Positions 1 through 8,449 of a stretch of DNA of 64,000 nt are shown in pieces. Each line of letters starts with the position of its first letter. Position 1 is the stretch's first letter. The stretch spans positions 124,001-188,000 of the forward strand of contig NZ_JBEPTK010000009.1 of the NCBI RefSeq assembly GCF_040549485.1, in the 5' to 3' direction. The position numbers and the translations under genes are program-made. This DNA comes from Constrictibacter sp. MBR-5. Its GTDB lineage: Bacteria > Pseudomonadota > Alphaproteobacteria > JAJUGE01. The notes beneath the pieces were generated by a model that saw only the letters and a program-made list of their open reading frames with translations, was not told where the DNA came from and did no database searches.

Positions 1-635
1 ATCACCGCCGTCGGCGCGTCGACCTCCCGCAGAAGCGCGGCGGTCGGCATGCGATGGCGCAGCAGCCATTTGACCGGCAGCCACGGATAGAGGTCGGCCG
101 CCACGGCGGCCAGCGAATCGAATGGGCTGACCAGGATCAGTCCGTCGAGCCGGCGGCTGCGCGCGACTTCGGCCGCGACCCCGGTACCGATGCTGAAGCC
201 GACGGCGACGACGCGCGCCGGTGCGGCGCCGACGGCCTGGTCATACAGCAGCGGTGCGTCGGCGAGCAGCGCGGCGGCACTCGGCCGCCCGTCGCTCGGC
301 GGATAGCCGCGATAGTGGAATGCGACCGCCTCGGCCTCCGGGAACAGCCCGTGCAGATAGAGCGCCACGCTCTCCGCATTCCAGGCGTTGCCGCCGAATC
401 CCAGCAGGACGAGCCGATCACCGTCCGTCTCCCGTACCGGCGGGATGCGCACGCCGTGCAGCCGCGTCCCGTCCGCGGCGCTAGCCTCCAGCCGCTGGGC
501 CGCGGCGGGCAGCAGCGGCCCCGATGCGGCGGCGAGGCGCGTCGGGAACAGGAGCCATGTCTGTGCGCCGTACATGACGGCGACGACGACGACATAGGCG
601 ACGACGAGGATCAGCGCGAGTTTCGCGAACCACAT
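1..635 (-). CDS. alpha/beta hydrolase, C-terminus beyond window
   Basis: This reading frame stays open to the first base, so only the first 211 codons are present. The protein starts with a hydrophobic segment (about residues 4-22), so it is probably anchored in the inner membrane. It then shows a serine hydrolase nucleophile elbow, GFSIG, and a later SPFDSL stretch that fits the acid position of Bem46/COG1073-type hydrolases. The catalytic histidine would lie outside the window. The substrate cannot be told. It is divergent from the nitroreductase at 744. Confidence 0.75.
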   Translation of the reverse strand, partial: MWFAKLALILVVAYVVVVAVMYGAQTWLLFPTRLAAASGPLLPAAAQRLEASAADGTRLHGVRIPPVRETDGDRLVLLGFGGNAWNAESVALYLHGLFPEAEAVAFHYRGYPPSDGRPSAAALLADAPLLYDQAVGAAPARVVAVGFSIGTGVAAEVARSRRLDGLILVSPFDSLAAVAADLYPWLPVKWLLRHRMPTAALLREVDAPTAV

Positions 636-743
636 GCCGGCCGTCCCGTGTTTCCTCGCCCTGTCGTCCGTGGCCCTGGGCATTGCGCGTTCCGGACGAT
701 GAGTGGAGCATGGGCGCAGAACAAGCCGAAGCCGGAGGATGCA

Positions 744-1400
744 ATGGCCGACGATCTGGACCTCTCCGATACCGACGTCTTTACCATCCTCCATACGACG
801 CGCGCCATGCGGCGCCTGAAGCCCGATCCCGTGCCGGACGAGCTGATCCACAAGATCCTGCGCGCCGGCATCGCCGCCGCGAACGGCGGCAACACCCAGC
901 GCTGGCGGTTCCTGGTCGTGAAGGACCCGGAGATCAAGAAGGCGGTGCAGGTGCACTACAAGCGCGCCTTCGACGAGATCATCGGGCCGCGCTACGCCTC
1001 CAGCGCGCCGCCGCCGGGCTCGACCGCGGAGAAGTATCATCGCCAGCACGCTGCGGTGGAGTATCTGACGGACCATTTCCACGAGGCGCCGGTCTGGATC
1101 GTCGCCTGCCAGGTCGACGGCGACGCGCCGCCCAACCGCACCTCCGGCGCGTCGATCTATCCGGCGGTGCAGAACATGCTGCTCGCGGCGCGCGCCCTTG
1201 GGCTGGGTGCCACGCTGACGACACGCCACCTGCTGTTCGAGAAGGAATCCGAGGCGGCGCTGGGATTGCCGGACGGGGTGCATTCCTACGCGATCGTCCC
1301 GATCGGCTGGCCGATGGGCCGGTTCGGGCCGGTCGGCCGTGGGGCGCTCAGCGAGTTCGTCTACCAGGATCGCTGGGGCGAGCCGCTTCCCGGCATCTGA
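744..1400 (+). CDS. nitroreductase family oxidoreductase
   Basis: A 218-residue protein of typical length for FMN-dependent nitroreductases. The N-terminal part has the flavin-binding TTRAMRRL segment and the NTQRWRF segment that contacts FMN; the C-terminal part has the usual GLGATLTTRH region. The frame extends far upstream, but ATG 744 is chosen because GGAGG lies 5 bases before it; ATG 699 in the same frame has no such site. It is followed after 19 bases by an acyl-CoA dehydrogenase, which suggests one transcript. The natural substrate is not evident. Confidence 0.88.
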   Translation: MADDLDLSDTDVFTILHTTRAMRRLKPDPVPDELIHKILRAGIAAANGGNTQRWRFLVVKDPEIKKAVQVHYKRAFDEIIGPRYASSAPPPGSTAEKYHRQHAAVEYLTDHFHEAPVWIVACQVDGDAPPNRTSGASIYPAVQNMLLAARALGLGATLTTRHLLFEKESEAALGLPDGVHSYAIVPIGWPMGRFGPVGRGALSEFVYQDRWGEPLPGI

Positions 1401-1419
1401 GCCGCACGGGGGGCCGCCG

Positions 1420-2625
1420 ATGGACCTCGCCTTCTCGCCGGAAGAGTGCGCCTTCGCCGAAGAGGTGCGCGCCTTCGTCCGGTCGGACCTGCCCGACGAC
1501 CTACGGGCACGCTGGGCCGAGACCGCCAACGTGCTGTTCGCCTCGCGCAGCGATACCGCCCGCTGGACGAAGATCCTGCACGCCCGCGGCTGGTCCGCGC
1601 CCAACTGGCCGCGCGAGCATGGCGGACCAGGGTGGAGTGTGGCGCAGCGCTTCCTGTTCGACACCGAAATGGCTTTGGGCGGGGCGCCGCCGCTGCAGAA
1701 CCAGGGCCTGAAGATGATCGGGCCGGTGCTGATGGCGTTCGGCACGCCGGAGCAGCAGCGCCGTTTCCTGCCGCGCATCGCCGCCGCCGACGACTATTGG
1801 TGCCAGGGCTATTCCGAGCCCGGCTCCGGCTCGGACCTGGCGAGCCTGAACATGCGCGCCGTGCCCGACGGCGACGACTATGTCGTCAACGGCTCCAAGA
1901 TCTGGACCACCTGCGCGCACGAAGCCGACTGGATCTTCTGCCTGGTGCGGACCGACGCCGGCGGCCGCAAGCAGGAGGGCATCACCTTCCTGCTGATCGA
2001 AATGACCCGCCCCGGCATCACGGTGCGCCCCCTGCCCTTCCTCGGCGGCCAGCACGAGTTCAACCAGGTCTTCTTCGACGATGTCCGCGTGCCGCAGGCG
2101 CAACGGGTCGGGCGAGAGGGACAGGGCTGGGAAATCGCCAAGTATCTGCTTGAGTACGAGCGCGGCGGCGCCTTCCTCTCGCATCGCGTGCGGGCGCACC
2201 TCGCGCGCGTCCGCCGGGCCGCGGCGTGGGCGACCGAGCACGGCCGGCCGGTCGCCGACTGCGAGGTGTTCCGCCGCCGGCTCGCCGCCCTCGACATGGA
2301 GGTCGAGGCCATGAGTTGGACGGAGATGCGGCTGCTCGACCGGGTGGCCCGCGGCGACCGTCCTGGGGCCGAATCCTCGATCACCAAGCTGCTGGGCGCG
2401 CGGCTGCACCATGCCGCGACCGAACTCGCCATGGAGGCGATCGGTCCGTGCGCCCTGCTGCTCGCGGAGCCGGCGGAGGCGATGGTCGCCAACGTCGAGC
2501 CCGTGGCGCCGGATCTGGCACGCAACGCCTCCGCCCGCTACTTCAACCACCGTGCGAACTCGATCATGGGCGGCACCGACGAGGTGCAGCGCAGCGTGCT
2601 GGCGAAGGGGATGCTCGGCCTCTGA
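1420..2625 (+). CDS. acyl-CoA dehydrogenase family protein
   Basis: A 401-residue flavoprotein of the acyl-CoA dehydrogenase fold. It has the N-terminal helical domain, the middle beta domain with YSEPGSGSDLA and GSKIWTTCAHEADW, and the C-terminal helical domain ending in NSIMGGTDEVQRSVLAKGMLGL-like sequence. Such enzymes desaturate an acyl-CoA at alpha-beta and pass electrons to ETF. The length and GYSEPGSGSD form resemble the FadE/ACAD10-11-type branch more than short-chain enzymes, but the substrate is not predictable. ATG 1420 follows a G-rich stretch and lies 19 bases after the nitroreductase stop. Confidence 0.92.
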   Translation: MDLAFSPEECAFAEEVRAFVRSDLPDDLRARWAETANVLFASRSDTARWTKILHARGWSAPNWPREHGGPGWSVAQRFLFDTEMALGGAPPLQNQGLKMIGPVLMAFGTPEQQRRFLPRIAAADDYWCQGYSEPGSGSDLASLNMRAVPDGDDYVVNGSKIWTTCAHEADWIFCLVRTDAGGRKQEGITFLLIEMTRPGITVRPLPFLGGQHEFNQVFFDDVRVPQAQRVGREGQGWEIAKYLLEYERGGAFLSHRVRAHLARVRRAAAWATEHGRPVADCEVFRRRLAALDMEVEAMSWTEMRLLDRVARGDRPGAESSITKLLGARLHHAATELAMEAIGPCALLLAEPAEAMVANVEPVAPDLARNASARYFNHRANSIMGGTDEVQRSVLAKGMLGL

Positions 2626-2653
2626 GGCCGACCTTCACGTCCAGGGCGGGGCT

Positions 2654-3349
2654 TCACGCCGCCGGCAGGCGCATGAAGGCCACGTCCTTCACCGGGATCT
2701 CGCAGGTCCAGCCGCGCTGTTTCGCAATCCGCCGCAACGTCGCCTCGCGGTAGAAGACGACGTGGGTGGGATCGCGGCGATAGTGCCAGTCGGCGAAGCG
2801 CGCGTCGTCGGTCTGGAAGCAGGTCATCACGGCCAGCAGGCCGCCGGGCCGCAGAAGGCCGCCCAGCCGGTCGAACTCGTCCGCCGGATGATGGAAATGC
2901 TCCGCCGTCTCGGTGCAGGTGACGAAGTCGTAGCGCTGGTCGAGGACGGAACGATCCGGCCGGAACAGGGGGTCATAGAGTGCGAGCCTGTGCCCCGACT
3001 CCCCCAGCATCGCCGCCAGTGCGGAGTTCGGACCGGAGCCATAGTCCAGCCCGGACATGCTCGCCGGCAGCCGCTCCAGCAGCGGCAGCACGAGCTTCGA
3101 CAGGAAGCGCCGGTAGCCGGGATCGTCGGCGTCGTTCTCGTGCAGCCGATAGGCGGCATGTTCCTCGCGCCGCGCCGGCCGCTGTCGTGGATCGAGGAAA
3201 CGCGCCTCGCACGACGGGCAGTGCCAATAGGCGGCGCCGTGCACACGCTGAAAGGGCCGCGGGCCGGGTGCACGGCAGACGGGACAGCTGTCGGGGACGA
3301 CGCCGGCATTCCATCTCGACCGACAAGTCCCGCCCCTACGAGAGGTCAT
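2654..3349 (-). CDS. class I SAM-dependent methyltransferase with N-terminal zinc ribbon
   Basis: 231 residues. The N-terminus has two CxxC pairs (CPVC and CPSC), a probable zinc ribbon, followed by a Rossmann methyltransferase domain with LDYGSGPNS as the SAM-binding glycine motif and TCTETAEHFHHP after the acidic strand. It is the last gene of the minus-strand group with nadE, ligase, carrier protein and asnB, 8 bases after the nadE stop. A GTG at 3361, overlapping that stop, is an alternative start adding four residues. Its role is probably to methylate the product of this group; that is inference from position. Confidence 0.82.
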   Translation of the reverse strand: MTSRRGGTCRSRWNAGVVPDSCPVCRAPGPRPFQRVHGAAYWHCPSCEARFLDPRQRPARREEHAAYRLHENDADDPGYRRFLSKLVLPLLERLPASMSGLDYGSGPNSALAAMLGESGHRLALYDPLFRPDRSVLDQRYDFVTCTETAEHFHHPADEFDRLGGLLRPGGLLAVMTCFQTDDARFADWHYRRDPTHVVFYREATLRRIAKQRGWTCEIPVKDVAFMRLPAA

Positions 3350-3357
3350 TTTCGCGG

Positions 3358-4338
3358 TCACGCGATCTCTTCGACCGGCTCCATCAGCACCGGCGCGAGA
3401 TGCAGATACCGGGTCGTGCTGCGTTTGGCGTCGATGGAGCGCCAGACGCGGTGGAGTTGGTCGACGGTGATGCCGGCGGCGGCGGCCACTTCGGCTTCCG
3501 CAATGCCGTGGTTCTTGCCGTAGAGGCAGAGGTCCATGCGGTCGTAGGGGAGCGCGAAGTAGAATTCCTCCTGGGTCTGGGCCATGGAGAAGGTGTCGGT
3601 CGACGGCGGGCGCGAGCGGATCTCCTCGGGGATGCCGAGGTGGGCGGCCAACTGGTAGACCTGGGACTTGTAGAGGTGGGCGATCGGCTTCAGGTCGGCG
3701 GCACCGTCGCCGTTCTTCACGAAGAAGCCCTGGTCGTATTCGACGCGGTTGGGCGTGCCGATGACGGCGTAGTTCAGCAGGTCCGCGTAGTAATATTCGA
3801 GCATCTTGCGGGTGCGCTGCTTGAAGTTGGTCGCGGCCACGATGGCGGCGTAGACCTCGGGCTTCGGGCGCACCTTCACGACGCGCCCGTCGGGCGCCTG
3901 CGCCACCAGCGAGGTGATCTGGTAGCTGTCGGTCTCGACGATGTTCGGCAGGACCAGCTTCATCTTCCAGTCGGGGCCGAAGTTGGGAATGTCCCGGCGC
4001 ACCGCCTCGTCGCGGCGGCGGTAGCAGCCCGCACCCTCGAGGATGGGCGTGATCGTCTCGACGGCACCACGCACGCCGAGCGCGTCGGCGACCATGGTGC
4101 TGAGGCGCAGGCTGTCGTCGGAGGAATCCGTCTCCGGCATGTGCAGGACGAAGACGCGGTCCTTGCCGAGCGCTTCGGCGCACAGGGCGGCGCAGACGCT
4201 GCTGTCGATGCCGCCCGACAGGCCCAGCACGACGCCGCGCCGGCGGAGGTCGCGGCCGACGATGCGGCGGATCTCTGTGGTGATCGATGCGATCGCCGCG
4301 TCGGCGTCGATGCGCAGGGTTTCGGCGGAAAAGCTCAA
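3358..4338 (-). CDS. nadE: NadE-like ATP-pyrophosphatase (NAD synthase family)
   Basis: 326 residues of the NAD synthetase family without a glutaminase domain. The PP-loop SGGIDSS (about residues 41-47) binds ATP pyrophosphate, and the GTPNRVEYDQGFF...GDGAADLKPIAHLYKSQV stretch follows the family pattern. Known members adenylate nicotinate adenine dinucleotide and amidate it with ammonia. A second NadE, fused to PncC, is encoded at 17404. This copy overlaps the acyl ligase by 4 bases in a group with an amidotransferase and a carrier protein, so it may amidate another substrate. The sequence alone cannot decide this. Confidence 0.85.
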   Translation of the reverse strand: MSFSAETLRIDADAAIASITTEIRRIVGRDLRRRGVVLGLSGGIDSSVCAALCAEALGKDRVFVLHMPETDSSDDSLRLSTMVADALGVRGAVETITPILEGAGCYRRRDEAVRRDIPNFGPDWKMKLVLPNIVETDSYQITSLVAQAPDGRVVKVRPKPEVYAAIVAATNFKQRTRKMLEYYYADLLNYAVIGTPNRVEYDQGFFVKNGDGAADLKPIAHLYKSQVYQLAAHLGIPEEIRSRPPSTDTFSMAQTQEEFYFALPYDRMDLCLYGKNHGIAEAEVAAAAGITVDQLHRVWRSIDAKRSTTRYLHLAPVLMEPVEEIA

Positions 4339-5906
4339 GCTGCTGCCTCCTCGGCGAGCGCTTCGGCGAGAAGCGCCTTCTTGTCGATCTTGCCCGTGTT
4401 GCCGAGCGGCAGGGCGTCGCGAAAGAACACGCGCTGCGGCACGGCGAAATCCTCGAGCCGCACGGCGCAGTGGCGCAGCACGGCACGGTCAGCGAGAGCC
4501 GCATCGCCGCGCAGCACGAGATAGGCCCGGATCGACTGGCCCAGGATGGGATCGGGCACGCCGATCACCGCCGCCTCGGCGACCTCGGGGAGTTCGCACA
4601 GCACGTTCTCGATCTCGCGCGGGCTGACCCGTTCGCCGCGCGACTTGATCATCTCGTCGCGGCGGCCGACGAAATAGTAGAAGCCGTCTTCGTCGCGCCG
4701 GAACGTATCGCCGGTGAACAGCACCTTCTCGCCGGGCACCGGGCCGTCGCGGAAGGTGCGCGCCGTCGTCTCGGGCTGGCGCCAGTAGCCGGGCATGACG
4801 TTGGAGCCGCGCACCACCAGCTCGCCCTCGCCCGCACCCTCGATCGGGCGGCCGTCGTCGTCGACGAGATAGAGTTCGCTGTTCGGCATGCCCTTGCCGA
4901 TCGAGGACGGCCGGATGTCGATCTGGTCCGGCGGCAGGTAGGACGCCCGCTTGCACTCGGTCAGGCCGTACATCGAGAAGACTGTGAGATGCGGCAGCAG
5001 CCCGCGCAGGCGCCGGATATGCTCGACCGGCAGGGCGGCACCGGTATTGCTGAGATAGCGCAGGCCGGACAGGTCGAACTTCGACAGGTCGAGGCGCAGC
5101 AGCATCGCCAGCATGGTCGGCACGATCGGGAAGCCGGTCACCTTCTCCGCCGCCACCTTCTGCAGCACGGCGGCCGGGAAAGCGAAACTGCGCTCCAGCA
5201 CCAGCGTGCCGCCGAAGCGCACGCACATCAGCAGCTGGTAGAGGCCGTAGTCGAAGGCGAGCGGCAGGGCGCTGAGGATGACGTCCTCGGGCGTGTTGCC
5301 GAGATATTCGATGATGGAGCCGGAGGCGGCGACGATGTTCCGGTGCATCGAGATGACACCCTTGGGCTCGCCGGTCGAACCCGAGGTGTAGATCAGCGAG
5401 GCGAGGTCGGCGTCGATGCAGCGCACGGCCGGCGGACCGGCGACACCGGCCCGATCGGCGATCAGGCCGCCAAACGACAGCGGGGCGATGCCGCCGACGG
5501 TCTCCCTGGCCGCTTCCGCATCGGTCAGCAGGACGTGGCGCAGGTCCGGCGCCTCCTCGCCCGCCGCCGCGAGTCGTGCCAGATGGCCGGCGTCGGTGAC
5601 CAGCGCCACCGCACCGGAGTCGCGCAGCACGTAGCCGAGCTTGCCCGGCTTCATGCTGGGGTTCAGGACCATGTAGGCGCCGCCGGCCTTCAGCGTCGCG
5701 AACAGCGAGACGACGCATTCGACGCCGTTCTCGAGCTGGATCGCCACCCGGTCGCCGCGCCGCACGCCGAGCCTGGCCAGCGCATGCGCCAGCGCGTTCG
5801 CCCGCGCGTCGAGCTCGGCATAGGTCAGGCGCTCGGATCCTGCGACCAGCGCCGTCTTGTCGGGATGGCGAGCGGCACTCGCCTCCAGGAAATGCTGGAC
5901 CAGCAT
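4335..5906 (-). CDS. AMP-dependent acyl-CoA/acyl-ACP ligase
   Basis: 523 residues of the ANL adenylating superfamily. Motif A3 reads LIYTSGSTGEPKGV, the A5 region is SMYGLTECKR, the A7/A8 hinge is FTGDTFRRDEDGFYYFVGRRDEMIKSRGERVSP, and the C-terminal catalytic lysine lies in LGNTGKIDKKAL. Such enzymes activate a carboxylic acid as the adenylate and move it to CoA or a carrier protein. The carrier protein at 6144 is the natural partner. Its stop overlaps the nadE start by 4 bases. The acid is unknown; the sequence resembles ligases of exopolysaccharide-associated clusters. Confidence 0.9.
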   Translation of the reverse strand: MLVQHFLEASAARHPDKTALVAGSERLTYAELDARANALAHALARLGVRRGDRVAIQLENGVECVVSLFATLKAGGAYMVLNPSMKPGKLGYVLRDSGAVALVTDAGHLARLAAAGEEAPDLRHVLLTDAEAARETVGGIAPLSFGGLIADRAGVAGPPAVRCIDADLASLIYTSGSTGEPKGVISMHRNIVAASGSIIEYLGNTPEDVILSALPLAFDYGLYQLLMCVRFGGTLVLERSFAFPAAVLQKVAAEKVTGFPIVPTMLAMLLRLDLSKFDLSGLRYLSNTGAALPVEHIRRLRGLLPHLTVFSMYGLTECKRASYLPPDQIDIRPSSIGKGMPNSELYLVDDDGRPIEGAGEGELVVRGSNVMPGYWRQPETTARTFRDGPVPGEKVLFTGDTFRRDEDGFYYFVGRRDEMIKSRGERVSPREIENVLCELPEVAEAAVIGVPDPILGQSIRAYLVLRGDAALADRAVLRHCAVRLEDFAVPQRVFFRDALPLGNTGKIDKKALLAEALAEEAAA

Positions 5907-6143
5907 GTCAGCCTGTCCTTGCCAAATCGGTTGTCTCGGTTACCGGGTGCGGGTCGAGGAAGCCACCGTCCCGGCCAGCCGCCGGAGGCGGCGCCGCGCC
6001 GGGACCCGGGGGCCGGCGCCGTGGCGGCGGGAGCATTCCCCGGCCAAGCCAGCGCGCTCGCCCTGGGTCCCGGCTCTTCGCGCCTGCGGCGCTGCGGCCG
6101 GGAAGGTCGGTACTACGGCAACATTCTCCGTCGGCCTCCGACG

Positions 6144-6407
6144 TCAGGCCGCCTGGGACTGCTTCTTGCGCGCGACGAAGGCGGCGATGCGCTCGATGGA
6201 GTCGAGATTGTCCGGCACCAGCTCGTCGTCGCCGACCGTGACGCCGTAGCGGCTCTCGATGTGCGCGACGATCTCGGCCACACCCATGGAATCGATGATG
6301 CCCGACTCCACCAGCGAAGACTGGGCGGTCAGGGTCTCGTCGTCCTGGCCGAAGAGGAAGTTCTCGACGACGAAGGCACGGATCTCGGTCTCAAGCGGCT
6401 CGGTCAT
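6144..6407 (-). CDS. acyl carrier protein
   Basis: An 87-residue acidic helical protein with ESGIIDSMGVAEIVAHIE. The serine of DSMG is the expected 4'-phosphopantetheine site. Length and fold fit stand-alone carrier proteins. Its start lies inside the 3' end of asnB (17-base overlap), so the two are translationally linked. The 237 bases between it and the ligase hold a GC-rich stretch with no coding signal that I can support. It probably carries the acyl group activated by the ligase. Confidence 0.9.
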   Translation of the reverse strand: MTEPLETEIRAFVVENFLFGQDDETLTAQSSLVESGIIDSMGVAEIVAHIESRYGVTVGDDELVPDNLDSIERIAAFVARKKQSQAA

Positions 6408-8346
6408 GCGACATCTGCCCAGCGAAGTTGTTGACGAAACGGTCGGCGAGAAGCTGCGTGGAGAGCACCGCGACGACGGCCATGTCGTCGCGCGTGCCGG
6501 TCACCTGCCCCTTCGCCGCCTTGGCGAGGAGGCGCGTCACCGCCCCCGGATTGAAGACGCCGTCCTGGGACAGCCGCTCCGGCGTGGTCAGTGCCGCAAC
6601 CCAGTCGGCACGCGCCTTGCCGGTCGCGGCGTCGTAGAAGCTGGCAGTGCCTGGCGCCCGGTAGGGCTGCTTGGAGCGGGCGCGCACCACCTCGGGGATC
6701 AGCCCGGCGGAAGCGTGCTTGAGCAGGAACTTCTCGTTCAGGACGCGCATCTTGAGGCGCGGCGGCAGCTTGGCGGCGAAGCTGACGACGCGATGGTCGA
6801 GGAACGGGAACCGCCCCTCCACCGCATGCGCCATCGCCATCCGGTCGCCCTGGGTCGCCAGGATGTAGCCGGGCAGCAGGTGCTCGGTCTCCAGATACTG
6901 CGCCTGGCAGAACGGGTCCCAGGAGGCGAAGGCAGGCGGCAGCGTCTCGGCGAGTTCCGCATAGACGTCGTAGCCGGCGAGCTCGGCCTTGAAGGCGTCG
7001 GACAGGAACAGCTTGGTGCGCGCCGTCATGCCCCAGCGCGGCTGGTGCGAGAAGAACGGGCTGGCCAGATCCTCCGGCCGGGCGTTGAAGAAGCCCTGGA
7101 GATAGGCCGCCGGCTGCTTCTGCAGGTCCGGCATGTAGGGGTAGAGCCGCTGCAGCAGCTTCGGCCGCAGCACCGACTCCGGCTGCTGCGCCCAGAAGCG
7201 GCGGACCTTGGCCTCCTTGAAGATGTCGTAGCCGCCGAGCATCTCGTCGGCGCCCTCGCCGGTCAGCACGACCTTGTAACCGCTGTCGTGCACGAAGCGC
7301 GACAGCAGGAAGAGCGGCGCCGGTGCCGTGCGCAGCATCGGCCGCTCGGCGTGCCAGACGACGTCCGGAAAAACGCCGGCGATGTCGCCGTGGCCGATGC
7401 GCATGCTGGCATGGTGGGTGCCGAGCGCCTCGGCGGCAGCGTTCTGGTACTGCGTCTCGTCGAAGGCGCCGTCCTCGAAGCCGACCGAGAAGGTGTCGAG
7501 CCTGACGCCCAGGCGCTTGCGCGCGATCGCGGTGACGACGGTGGAATCGAGGCCGCCGCTGAGATAGCCGCCGACCGGCACGTCGGCGCGGAAGCGGATG
7601 CGCACGGCGTCGGTCAGCAGGGTCAGCAGGTCGTCGGCGGCCGCGTCGACCGAGGCCGGCATCGCGACTTCGGAATAGTCCGCCTGCCAGTGGCGCCAGG
7701 TGCGCACGCCGGTGTCGTCGACGCGCATCGAGGAGCCGGGCGGCAGTTCGCGCACGTCGCGGAACACGGTGCGCGGCGGAATCGGCGCCCAGATGGTCAG
7801 CAGCTGGTCGATGCCACGCGGATCGATCTCGGCGCCGACGTCGGGATGCACCAGCAGGGCGCGCACCTCGGAGGCGAAGACGAAGGCGGACGGCGTCTCG
7901 GCGTAATAGATCGGCCGCACGCCCAGCCGGTCGCGCGACAGGAACAGGCTCTTCGCCTTGGTGTCCCAGACGGCGAAGGCCCACTGGCCGTTCAACTCGG
8001 CGACGCAGTCGGGGCCCAGTTCCTCGTAGGCGACGAGCAGGACCTCGGTATCGGAATCGGTCCGGAAGCGCCGGCCGCGCGCGATCAGGCGCTCGCGCAG
8101 CTCGACATAGTTGAAGATCTCGCCGTTGAAGGTGATGCGGTAGCGGCCGTCCTCGCTGGCCATCGGCTGGACGCCGCCGACGAGGTCGATGATGCTGAGC
8201 CGCGCATGGGCCAGTGCGACCGGCCCGTCGACCTCGACGCCACTCGCGTCCGGTCCGCGGTGATGAACGGCGCGGATCATGCGCCGGGCGACAGCCTCGT
8301 CGGCGCCGTTCCCGTGGCGCCGCAACTCTCCCGCGATGCCGCACAT
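6391..8346 (-). CDS. asnB: asparagine synthetase-like glutamine amidotransferase
   Basis: 651 residues. The mature N-terminus MCGIAG supplies the class II amidotransferase cysteine nucleophile, with RLSIIDL and NGEIFNY also conserved. The C-terminal half has the PP-loop LSGGLDSTVVTA for ATP pyrophosphate binding and the GEGADEMLGGYD segment. The family transfers glutamine ammonia to an adenylated carboxylate: asparagine in AsnB, or other products in secondary-metabolite and polysaccharide clusters. The carrier protein, ligase and NadE-like gene nearby suggest a cluster-specific substrate. A promoter-like sequence lies just upstream (8410-8438). Confidence 0.92.
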   Translation of the reverse strand: MCGIAGELRRHGNGADEAVARRMIRAVHHRGPDASGVEVDGPVALAHARLSIIDLVGGVQPMASEDGRYRITFNGEIFNYVELRERLIARGRRFRTDSDTEVLLVAYEELGPDCVAELNGQWAFAVWDTKAKSLFLSRDRLGVRPIYYAETPSAFVFASEVRALLVHPDVGAEIDPRGIDQLLTIWAPIPPRTVFRDVRELPPGSSMRVDDTGVRTWRHWQADYSEVAMPASVDAAADDLLTLLTDAVRIRFRADVPVGGYLSGGLDSTVVTAIARKRLGVRLDTFSVGFEDGAFDETQYQNAAAEALGTHHASMRIGHGDIAGVFPDVVWHAERPMLRTAPAPLFLLSRFVHDSGYKVVLTGEGADEMLGGYDIFKEAKVRRFWAQQPESVLRPKLLQRLYPYMPDLQKQPAAYLQGFFNARPEDLASPFFSHQPRWGMTARTKLFLSDAFKAELAGYDVYAELAETLPPAFASWDPFCQAQYLETEHLLPGYILATQGDRMAMAHAVEGRFPFLDHRVVSFAAKLPPRLKMRVLNEKFLLKHASAGLIPEVVRARSKQPYRAPGTASFYDAATGKARADWVAALTTPERLSQDGVFNPGAVTRLLAKAAKGQVTGTRDDMAVVAVLSTQLLADRFVNNFAGQMSHDRAA

Positions 8347-8409
8347 GCGGATCGTACCCCTCGACGACTAGGTTCCGGCCGCGAACGACACGGCCGATGC
8401 AAACGCTTC

Positions 8410-8438
8410 TATATAACCGCCTTTTAAGGTCGGCTTAA
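8410..8438 (-). promoter_or_regulatory. candidate sigma-70 promoter for asnB group
   Basis: On the minus strand TTAAGC (8438-8433) and TATATA (8415-8410) are separated by 17 bases, and the asnB start is 64 bases downstream. The -10 box is strong for such GC-rich DNA; the -35 box is weak. The site lies between the end of the GNAT gene and asnB. Confidence 0.4.
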
Positions 8439-8449
8439 CGGCGGCTTCA

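Noticed and set aside
54-743. Long upstream extension of the nitroreductase frame
   Set aside because: It lies antisense to a hydrolase with a clear nucleophile motif, and ATG 744 has its own GGAGG.
2980-4524. 514-codon plus-strand frame
   Set aside because: It is antisense to nadE and methyltransferase genes that have family motifs; its protein is low in complexity and Asp/Ala/Arg rich.
6259-8427. 722-codon plus-strand frame
   Set aside because: Antisense to asnB; long open frames on the opposite strand are common in GC-rich DNA.
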